Positions 6,427 through 12,053 of a DNA stretch of 13,624 nt are shown here, piece after piece. The translations under genes were made by a program, and so were the position numbers. The DNA lies in contig JACRQB010000037.1 of the NCBI GenBank assembly GCA_016222925.1, positions 1-13,624 on the forward strand, in the 5' to 3' direction. Within the stretch, counting starts at the first letter, position 1. The number at the start of each line of letters is the position of its first letter. This DNA is from Nitrospirota bacterium (GTDB lineage Bacteria; Nitrospirota; Nitrospiria; Nitrospirales; Nitrospiraceae). The notes beneath the pieces were generated by a model that was given only the letters and a program-made list of their open reading frames with translations, ran no database searches and was not told where the DNA came from.

Positions 6427-7112
6427 CCTCCGACTCCTTCCCCGACTTTTCGCTCTGCCAGTAATACCCCATGCACCAATGTGATCACCCGTCGATTCAC
6501 ATATTTCAGGACATGAGGATCGTGCGTCGCGACGACCACGGTCGTCCCTCGGGCATTGATCAATTTAAACAATTCAACAATTTCCCTGGTGCGTTCCGGA
6601 TCAAGATTGCCTGTTGGTTCGTCGGCCAGAAGCACCACCGGCCCATTGACGATCGACCGCGCGATACACACACGCTGCTGCTCTCCCGTTGAAAGACTGC
6701 TCGGTAATTGATCATTCTTGTGATCAACATCGACCGCGCGCAATGCCTCCGTGACTTTACGACGGATATCTTTCTCGGAGGCTCCTTGGACAATCAGCGG
6801 AAGCGCCACATTATCGAAGACAGATTTCTTCGGCAACAAACGAAAGTCTTGAAAGACCGCCCCGACCTTCCGTCGAAGATAGGGAATCTCGGATGGTCTG
6901 AGCTTGGTCACATTCTTGCCGTGAACGAAAATCTGGCCCTCGTCCGGCTGCTCCTCCGCGATCAACATGCGCAGCAGGGTCGACTTCCCGGCCCCGCTCG
7001 CGCCCATGAGCAGGACAAACTCCCCTTTCTCGATCTCAAAGGTGACATCAGACAACGCGGCTCTGCGATCATGCCATTTTGACACATGGATGAGTTGAAT
7101 GATGGCATCCAT
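6423..7112 (-). CDS. ftsE: Cell division ATP-binding protein FtsE
   Basis: This is the cytoplasmic ATPase of FtsEX. With the start at ATG 7112, preceded by a GAAGGGG ribosome site, the protein has 229 residues. A longer TTG start at 7136 is less likely. It carries Walker A GASGAGKST (37-45), the Q-loop VFQDFRLLP (87-94), the signature LSTGEQQRV (140-148), Walker B VVLLADEP (159-166) with catalytic Glu165, and the switch His197 in VVATHD. The signature has Thr where most FtsE proteins have Gly (LSGGE), a mild change. It lies 30 bases after yraN and overlaps ftsX by 4 bases. Confidence 0.95.
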   Translation of the reverse strand: MDAIIQLIHVSKWHDRRAALSDVTFEIEKGEFVLLMGASGAGKSTLLRMLIAEEQPDEGQIFVHGKNVTKLRPSEIPYLRRKVGAVFQDFRLLPKKSVFDNVALPLIVQGASEKDIRRKVTEALRAVDVDHKNDQLPSSLSTGEQQRVCIARSIVNGPVVLLADEPTGNLDPERTREIVELFKLINARGTTVVVATHDPHVLKYVNRRVITLVHGVLLAERKVGEGVGG

Positions 7113-7142
7113 GGAAACCCCTTCGAGTAAAGGCAAACACCC

Positions 7143-7523
7143 TCAGTGTTCGGCAACGTCAAATGCGTTTTGGAGATGTTCGATCCGCCCCTGGTCGGAA
7201 GATCTCCCCTGAACCAACACCACATCGAATCGGCAGATCTTATCGGACCAATGCCGTTGGGCTAAATACTGCGCGGCCAGTTTCGTCAGCTTCACCCGCT
7301 TGCGGTGATCCACCGCCAGCAGAGCCCCGCCGAAGGCGTCTGTGGTCCGGCCCTTCACTTCGACGAAGACCACGACACCATGATCGTCCGCGACGAGGTC
7401 CAATTCACCAAGCCTGGTCCGTACGTTACGATCGAGAATGCGATAGCCCTTGGCCACCAAGAACTGTTCGGCCTGCATTTCGCTGGCTTGGCCAAACTGA
7501 TGGCGGGGGTCTGAAGTAACCAT
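7143..7523 (-). CDS. yraN: YraN family (UPF0102) endonuclease-like protein
   Basis: This is a 126-residue protein of the UPF0102 family with an endonuclease-like fold and no firmly established role. The typical features are FGQASEMQAEQFLVAKGY, the acidic core GELDLVADD (Glu40, Asp42) and VVFVEVKGRT (Glu55, Lys57), which together form the PD-(D/E)xK-like site. The C-terminal motif RFDVVLV is also present. It starts 4 bases after the rnhB stop, and the rnhB-yraN pairing is common in bacteria. It looks complete. Confidence 0.9.
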   Translation of the reverse strand: MVTSDPRHQFGQASEMQAEQFLVAKGYRILDRNVRTRLGELDLVADDHGVVVFVEVKGRTTDAFGGALLAVDHRKRVKLTKLAAQYLAQRHWSDKICRFDVVLVQGRSSDQGRIEHLQNAFDVAEH

Positions 7524-7527
7524 GCCG

Positions 7528-8187
7528 TTACTGTTCGAGCACTGTGGAGCTCATCCGTCGGAAAGGCTCATGCTTCGCGGCAAGGATCGACTCGCGCACC
7601 GGCGTGAATGTTCGGCGATGGATGGAGCAGGGGCCATGGCGCGCCAATCGTTGCAGATGTTCTCTCGTGCCATACCCCTTATGCGAGAGAAAATCATATT
7701 CGGGAAACAGGTCATGGTACTCTGCCATGAGACGATCCCTCGTAACTTTGGCGATGATGGAGGCTGCCGCAATCGAGAGGGAGAGGGAGTCTCCCTTGAT
7801 GATAGGCCGTTGAGGGATTCCGATCCCGGGAAGCGTCACGGCATCAATGAGTAGATAATCAGGGGAAGGAGCCAGCTGATCAATGGCTCGCCGCATCGCC
7901 AGCTTGGTCGCCTCGAGAATATTGAGCCGATCGATCTCACCGACGTCCGCCGATCCGATTCCCATCCCCACGGCATGCTCAAGAATCGCGGCATACAATC
8001 GGGCTCGCTCCCCTTCGGACAGCTGCTTAGAATCATCGATCCCCGAGAGCCGACAGCGGACCGGTAAGACAACAGCGGCGGCAACGACCGGACCGGCTAA
8101 CGGACCCCGTCCGGCTTCATCGATGCCGGCAATACGACGATACCCACACAGCCGGGCCGCCCGCTCGAACTCTTCGGTGGGTCCCAT
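7528..8187 (-). CDS. rnhB: Ribonuclease HII
   Basis: RNase HII cuts the RNA strand of RNA-DNA hybrids and starts removal of single ribonucleotides from DNA. The start is ATG 8187, with TTG 8190 as an alternative, giving 219 residues. Visible motifs are IAGIDEAGRGPLAGPVVAAA with catalytic Asp23 and Glu24, then DDSKQLSEGERARL, YLLIDAV (third acidic residue), IIKGDSLSLSIAAASIIAKV and TRDRLM (fourth acidic residue). The HKGYGTREHLQRLARHGPC segment is also typical. All catalytic positions are present and the length is normal. It lies 70 bases after rplS. Confidence 0.95.
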   Translation of the reverse strand: MGPTEEFERAARLCGYRRIAGIDEAGRGPLAGPVVAAAVVLPVRCRLSGIDDSKQLSEGERARLYAAILEHAVGMGIGSADVGEIDRLNILEATKLAMRRAIDQLAPSPDYLLIDAVTLPGIGIPQRPIIKGDSLSLSIAAASIIAKVTRDRLMAEYHDLFPEYDFLSHKGYGTREHLQRLARHGPCSIHRRTFTPVRESILAAKHEPFRRMSSTVLEQ

Positions 8188-8257
8188 CAAATCAGACGTC
8201 CCTTCACCGACTCACGCGATCGCCCCAGCTGTGAGGGAAGATGTGCTCCGAAGAAGG

Positions 8258-8482
8258 CTAGGAGGCCGTCACGGTCTCCGCTTCGGCAGCCGGAGATTGT
8301 GCCGAGGATTTGCTCTCTCCGACAAACTCCCGCTCCTCGACCTTCGCAAACTTGCCCTTCTTGCCGCGCAGATAGTACAGCTTCGCGCCGACTTTGACGT
8401 GGACCCTGACGGTATCCCCGATCTCAAAGCGTGGCGCTGATTTCTTCGTCAAGGACCGCTGAATTCGCTCCAACTGATTCAT
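8258..8482 (-). CDS. rplS: Ribosomal protein L19, lacking its central segment
   Basis: L19 sits at the interface of the two ribosomal subunits. The N-terminus MNQLERIQRSLTKK, PRFEIGDTVRVHVKV and the C-terminal AKLYYLRGKKGKFAKVEERE are textbook L19. They are joined directly at Gly after VHVKV (about 8386-8392). The usual intervening 55-60 residues are missing in frame: the VFEGxVI strand, the FTVRKIS segment, the GVERIFPxHSP motif and the RRGxVRRAK lead-in. The total is 74 codons against a usual 115-130. An L19 without its core barrel should not function, and the gene is nearly universal, so sequence loss during assembly is the most likely cause. The tail after EERE (Ala/Glu/Ser-rich) is an ordinary extension. 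The gene is 4 bases after trmD. Confidence 0.93.
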   Translation of the reverse strand: MNQLERIQRSLTKKSAPRFEIGDTVRVHVKVGAKLYYLRGKKGKFAKVEEREFVGESKSSAQSPAAEAETVTAS

Positions 8483-8486
8483 GGAC

Positions 8487-9275
8487 TTAACCCTCCTCCT
8501 CCCAACGTGATGTCGCGGCCGTCAAAAGGCCTTCGCTCATCAATTCATCCAACAACTGTTGATCTTCCCTCGTGAACACCCGACCTTGCAAAAGATCGGG
8601 GCGACGCAGATACGTGCTGCGCAATGCTTCTTTTCGACGCCACAAGCGAATGGCCTCATGATGGCCCGAGAGCAAGACGTCCGGCACACCCACTCCTCCA
8701 ATCTCTGCGGGCCTCGTATACTGCGGATACTCCAGCAACGAATCAGAAAACGACTCTTCCAAGACAGAAGTGGGATCGCCCAAGACGCCAGGGACAAGTC
8801 TGGCCGCTGCATCGATCAAAACGAGCGCCGGCAACTCACCTCCGGTCAACACATAATCTCCGAGTGAAACTTCCTCCGGAGCGACGGTCATACGGACACG
8901 CTCATCCACTCCCTCATAATGCCCGCACAGGATGACGATTCGTCGGCGCTCACCCGCCAACTGCTGCGCATAGTCTTGCGTAAACGGCCGCCCATGAGGA
9001 GTTGGAAACATCATCCGAATGTCTTCACCGCTCGCCTGCGCTTCATCTCGGATCGCGGCAACCGCAAGAAGAATCGGCTCGGCCTTCATGACCATGCCGG
9101 CTCCGCCTCCATACGGCATATCATCGACCACTTTGTGGCGATCCGCCGTAAAGTCTCGCAAATTATGCACCTTCACGGTAAGCAGCCCCTTGTCTTGCCC
9201 TCGTTTGAGCATGCTGTGCGTCAAGACCGGAGCGAATATGCCCGGGAACAATGTCAGCACATCGAACCGCAACAT
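8487..9275 (-). CDS. trmD: tRNA (guanine37-N1)-methyltransferase TrmD
   Basis: TrmD methylates G37 next to the anticodon with S-adenosylmethionine and prevents +1 frameshifting. The start chosen is ATG 9275 with a GGGTGAG site just upstream; GTG 9284 would overlap rimM. The 262 residues include FDVLTLFPGIF, MPYGGGAGMVMKAEP, ILCGHYEGVDERV (trefoil-knot cofactor loop), EVSLGDYVLTGGE and the C-terminal LLSGHHEAIRLWRR segment. The protein is complete. It is in the common rpsP-rimM-trmD-rplS order. Confidence 0.96.
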   Translation of the reverse strand: MLRFDVLTLFPGIFAPVLTHSMLKRGQDKGLLTVKVHNLRDFTADRHKVVDDMPYGGGAGMVMKAEPILLAVAAIRDEAQASGEDIRMMFPTPHGRPFTQDYAQQLAGERRRIVILCGHYEGVDERVRMTVAPEEVSLGDYVLTGGELPALVLIDAAARLVPGVLGDPTSVLEESFSDSLLEYPQYTRPAEIGGVGVPDVLLSGHHEAIRLWRRKEALRSTYLRRPDLLQGRVFTREDQQLLDELMSEGLLTAATSRWEEEG

Positions 9276-9276
9276 A

Positions 9277-9795
9277 CTACTCACCCAATCCGTCGATCAG
9301 CCGGACGGTCATTGTGCCAGCTCCCACGTCGACGGCGCTCACCAATTCTTTCGCGGCAGGGATCAAGATCTCTTTGGCTCCTTGGCGAATCACAAACACC
9401 GGATTCCCCGGCACGGCCAAGATCTCTTCCAGCACACCGATCAACTGACTCTCCTCGGTATAGACAGCAAGACCGATGAGATCACATTCATAGTAGTGCC
9501 CATCCGGAAGCTCAGGCACGATTCCCCGAACCGTTCGAATGAATCCACCCCGCCAGAGACTCGCGGCCTCCGGCGTGGTTAAACCGCTCAATCCAAGAAT
9601 AAATCCAGCCCCAGCCCGCCTCACATGGGTGACGCTGGTTTCCAGCGTCTGCCCGTTCCTTGCGAGGAGACTCACACTTTTCAGCCCTTCAAATCGACCC
9701 GGGACATCGGACAGTGGTCGAACCTTCACCTCTCCTCTGACGCCAAATGGCCGCTCAATCAGTCCCACCGTCACGGTGTCCAGCTGACTCACCAT
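9277..9795 (-). CDS. rimM: 16S rRNA processing protein RimM
   Basis: RimM helps mature the 3' domain of 16S rRNA and the 30S head. With the start at ATG 9795 the protein has 172 residues; upstream in-frame starts would overlap rpsP. The N-terminal barrel shows VTVGLIERPFGVRGEVKVRP and the C-terminal PRC-barrel shows HYYECDLIGLAVY, LIGVLEEILAVPGNPVFVI and EILIPAAKELV. It lies 7 bases after rpsP, and its TAG stop is 1 base before the trmD ATG. It appears complete. Confidence 0.94.
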   Translation of the reverse strand: MVSQLDTVTVGLIERPFGVRGEVKVRPLSDVPGRFEGLKSVSLLARNGQTLETSVTHVRRAGAGFILGLSGLTTPEAASLWRGGFIRTVRGIVPELPDGHYYECDLIGLAVYTEESQLIGVLEEILAVPGNPVFVIRQGAKEILIPAAKELVSAVDVGAGTMTVRLIDGLGE

Positions 9796-9802
9796 CACGA
9801 GA

Positions 9803-10096
9803 TCAGGACTTTGTAGAGGCTTTTTTCTGCGCGGCTTTTTCAGCCTCAAACTGCTTCCAGACTCCTGCCCGACGCAGCAACGTCCGCACGGTCACCGTAG
9901 GTTGCGCGCCATGCCGCAACCAGGACAGAACACGTTCCTGCTTCAATTCCGGTAGGCCGGCTTCCTTCAACGGGTCAAAAATTCCAAGAATCTCCAAGAA
10001 CCGACCGTCACGTGCTTTCCGTGAATCGGCGGCCACCACCCGATACATCGGTCGTTTATGCCTTCCTGTTCGAGCCAGTCTCAAATGTACAGCCAC
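9803..10096 (-). CDS. rpsP: Ribosomal protein S16
   Basis: This 97-residue protein of the small subunit begins with MAVHLRLARTGRHKRPMYRVV, followed by ADSRKARDGRFLEILGIFDP and PTVTVRTLLRRAG. It has a Lys/Ala-rich tail. The start codon is GTG at 10096, decided by a nearly perfect ribosome site AAGGAGGA at 10101-10108, 4 bases away. It is the first gene of the rpsP-rimM-trmD-rplS series and lies 105 bases after ffh, across a heptad-repeat spacer. Confidence 0.96.
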   Translation of the reverse strand: MAVHLRLARTGRHKRPMYRVVAADSRKARDGRFLEILGIFDPLKEAGLPELKQERVLSWLRHGAQPTVTVRTLLRRAGVWKQFEAEKAAQKKASTKS

Positions 10097-10117
10097 AAAG
10101 TCCTCCTTAGATAAGTG

Positions 10118-10189
10118 AGCCGACAGCTGTCAGCTTCTTCATTCCAACCATTGCTTGCAGCCCATAGCTGAAAGCCATTCACTGACAGC
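10118..10189. repeat. 7-bp-periodic repeat arrays with an inverted repeat, between ffh and rpsP
   Basis: On the plus strand AGC occurs at 10118, 10125 and 10132, and again at 10159, 10166, 10173 and 10187. Within each group the spacing is exactly 7 or 14. GCTGTCAG (10126-10133) is a perfect inverted match to CTGACAGC (10182-10189), and GACAGCTGTC (10122-10131) is itself a palindrome. The periodicity is the same as in the thiG-thiE spacer although the words differ. It could form a hairpin between ffh and rpsP in the transcript. Confidence 0.55.
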
Positions 10190-10201
10190 CGACTGCGTCC
10201 C

Positions 10202-11398
10202 TCACATCGAGCGCATGAGTTGAGCAAGCTGTCGACGCCCTCCTGCACCGGTCATCGCCTTTGCCAGCTTCTTCGCGGACAAAAACTGCTTGATCAATTC
10301 CATCGCGTGCTTGAGCTTTTGCCCACCCGGGAGCATGCCAAGAATCTGCTCAAACGAACCCATGCGGCTCATCTGGCCGAGCTGAGTTCGAAAATCTTCC
10401 AAGGTGAAGGTATTGCTGGTGAGCCGCTTCTGCGCTTCCTCCGCCTGCTCCCGAGTGATGCTTTCTTGGGCTTTCTCAATGAGCGAGAGCACGTCGCCCA
10501 TCCCAAGAATACGGGAAGCCATCCGGTCCGGATGAAACGGCTCCAGTGCATCCAGCTTCTCCCCCACACCAAGAAACTTGATGGGTTTGCCGGTGGCGGC
10601 CCGGATCGACAAGACCGCCCCTCCGCGCGCATCCCCTTCAACCTTGGTCAGGATAACACCGGTCACCCCGACCTTCTGATCAAACTGGCCGGCCATGGTC
10701 ACCGCATCTTGCCCCGTCATCGCGTCGGCAACCAACAGCACCTCATGAGGGGACACCGCTGTTTTCACGGCAACCAGTTCATCCATGAGCTCGTCGTCGA
10801 TATGCAACCGACCGCCGGTATCCAAGATGATCAAATCAAAACCCTGATCGCGCCCCCGCTCGACCCCCGCACGGCAGATCCGCACCACATCCATCTGAGA
10901 AGCCTGAATGTGATCCGCGCGATGCACCTCCACTCCGAGATCCCGACCAAGAGCACTCAGCTGCTCACCAGCCGCAGGGCGACGTGGGTCGGCTGCAACC
11001 AAGAGCACTCGCTTGCCTTGATTCTTGAACAGACGCGCAAGCTTGCCACTGGCCGTCGTCTTCCCGGCTCCTTGCAATCCAACCATCATCAGGATGGTCG
11101 GAGGCATCGAGCTCAGGGCAAGTCCCGCCCGCTCATGCCCCATCATCGCCCTGAGTTCATCCCAGACGACTTTGACGACCTGATGTCCGGGAGTCAGACT
11201 CTGCAGGACTTCCTGGCCAACGGCTTTTTGACGGACGCGATCGATGAATTCTTTGACGATCTTGAAGTTGACGTCTGCTTCAAGAAGCGCAAACCGCACA
11301 TCTTTCAGCGCTTCCGTGATGTTCTGCTCCGTGAGCACACCCTGCCCTCGGAGCTTCTTCAGAATTTTCTCAAACTTATCGCTCAACGCATCAAGCAT
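10202..11398 (-). CDS. ffh: Signal recognition particle GTPase Ffh, lacking part of its M domain
   Basis: Ffh binds 4.5S RNA and signal sequences and delivers ribosomes to FtsY. The 398 residues contain the N domain, the P-loop GLQGAGKTT (107-115), the G3 region DTGGRLHID (193-201), the G4 region TKVEGD (251-256), GVGEKLDALEPF (277-288) and the start of the M domain with FTLEDFRTQL and LGMLPGGQKLKHA. At about residues 365-368 (near 10293-10305) the text jumps to LIKQFLSAKKLAK. Some 45-50 residues usual here are missing in frame, including the INSMTxxER and INGSRRKRIAxGSG motifs that bind SRP RNA. The usual length is near 445-450. Loss of this essential part is unlikely to be real. The G3 (DTAGR expected) and G4 (TKLD expected) deviations, and ADPRRPAA in place of DVYRPAA, may be lineage features. 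It has a good promoter upstream. Confidence 0.94.
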   Translation of the reverse strand: MLDALSDKFEKILKKLRGQGVLTEQNITEALKDVRFALLEADVNFKIVKEFIDRVRQKAVGQEVLQSLTPGHQVVKVVWDELRAMMGHERAGLALSSMPPTILMMVGLQGAGKTTASGKLARLFKNQGKRVLLVAADPRRPAAGEQLSALGRDLGVEVHRADHIQASQMDVVRICRAGVERGRDQGFDLIILDTGGRLHIDDELMDELVAVKTAVSPHEVLLVADAMTGQDAVTMAGQFDQKVGVTGVILTKVEGDARGGAVLSIRAATGKPIKFLGVGEKLDALEPFHPDRMASRILGMGDVLSLIEKAQESITREQAEEAQKRLTSNTFTLEDFRTQLGQMSRMGSFEQILGMLPGGQKLKHAMELIKQFLSAKKLAKAMTGAGGRRQLAQLMRSM

Positions 11399-11487
11399 GA
11401 CGCCATATCACCACAAAGAAAGAGGCCATCGAAGCCTTGCACCAGACCTCCGATCGCCTCGAAAATCCTTGGAAAAGAGCATCGGGG

Positions 11488-11516
11488 AGTGTATCGGACC
11501 AAGCAGGGCAAGTCAA
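11488..11516 (-). promoter_or_regulatory. Sigma70-type promoter for the ffh-rpsP series
   Basis: The minus strand has TTGACT (11511-11516), a 17-base spacer, and TACACT (11488-11493). The expected start is near 11481, with a leader of about 80 bases to the ffh ATG. It is back-to-back with the DUF4321 promoter. The -35 boxes are 25 bases apart, so a single regulator bound between them could act on both. Confidence 0.6.
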
Positions 11517-11541
11517 GGTCATCCCCAAGTCAGTAGTTTTA

Positions 11542-11570
11542 TTGACATGCCGAAAACCTTCGGATATGGT
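11542..11570 (+). promoter_or_regulatory. Sigma70-type promoter for the DUF4321 gene
   Basis: A perfect TTGACA (11542-11547) is followed by a 17-base spacer and TATGGT (11565-11570). The start would be near 11577, leaving a leader of about 53 bases that contains the AAGGAAAGAAGAG ribosome site before the GTG at 11630. Confidence 0.6.
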
Positions 11571-11629
11571 GCCCCTCAGCCACCGAATACCATACGTACG
11601 GAAACTCATAAGGAAAGAAGAGTGACCGC

Positions 11630-11890
11630 GTGAGAAAGTCGCCCTGGGTTTTGATCATCTTCGTGCTGATTGGAGGACTCCTTGGTGGAATACTTGGGGA
11701 GATTCTCCACGTTATGGCACCTCAAGGCACTATCCAAAACATTTTTGCGACGAACTTTAATCCTGGGATCAGCCCCCCGCTCACCATCGACCTTGTCCTG
11801 ATCAAACTAGTCTTAGGATTTAATATTAAAGTCAATATCCTGAGCATCCTTGGCATGTTCATCGGAATCTACCTCTACAAACACGTCTAA
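11630..11890 (+). CDS. Small membrane protein, DUF4321 family
   Basis: This 86-residue protein starts at GTG 11630 behind a purine-rich AAGGAAAGAAGAG site. It has two predicted membrane helices: residues about 6-28 (VLIIFVLIGGLLGGILGEIL, with a Gly zipper) and about 62-83 (NILSILGMFIGIYLYKHV). Between them is a short loop, probably periplasmic, containing GISPPLTIDLVLIKLVLGF. This pattern fits the DUF4321 family, whose function I do not know to be established. It is transcribed divergently from ffh and ends tail-to-tail with uvrB. It appears complete. Confidence 0.8.
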   Translation: MRKSPWVLIIFVLIGGLLGGILGEILHVMAPQGTIQNIFATNFNPGISPPLTIDLVLIKLVLGFNIKVNILSILGMFIGIYLYKHV

Positions 11891-12053
11891 CAGCCGAAAA
11901 AGCTCATCGGTTTCGTTCTCGTCTGGCGAGCCTCACGAGGGCTTTGCTCAGTACAGCGCGAGTCTTGGCGCGCCAGGGCGAGCACGTGAACACACAAGCT
12001 TTTCGACGAACTGCCTCACGCTTCCATGGATGAAGGTCCGCTTGTGCTCATTT
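11891..12053. other. Tail-to-tail spacer between the DUF4321 gene and uvrB
   Basis: These 163 bases separate two convergent stop codons. A weak stem (AGCC paired with GGCT around 11928-11945) followed by TTT could act as a poor terminator for the plus-strand gene. No strong GC-stem plus T-run is seen on either strand. The stretch is open in one plus-strand frame, but that frame continues through antisense uvrB and has no ribosome site. I therefore do not call a gene. Confidence 0.4.

Noticed and set aside
10220..11536. Long plus-strand open frame of 438 codons opposite ffh
   Set aside because: It is the antisense shadow of ffh. It has no recognisable domain, is rich in His/Arg/Pro as expected of antisense frames, and lacks a ribosome site.
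11925..11950. Rho-independent terminator after the DUF4321 gene
   Set aside because: The stem is only about 5 pairs with a wobble, followed by just three T residues, which is too weak to call.
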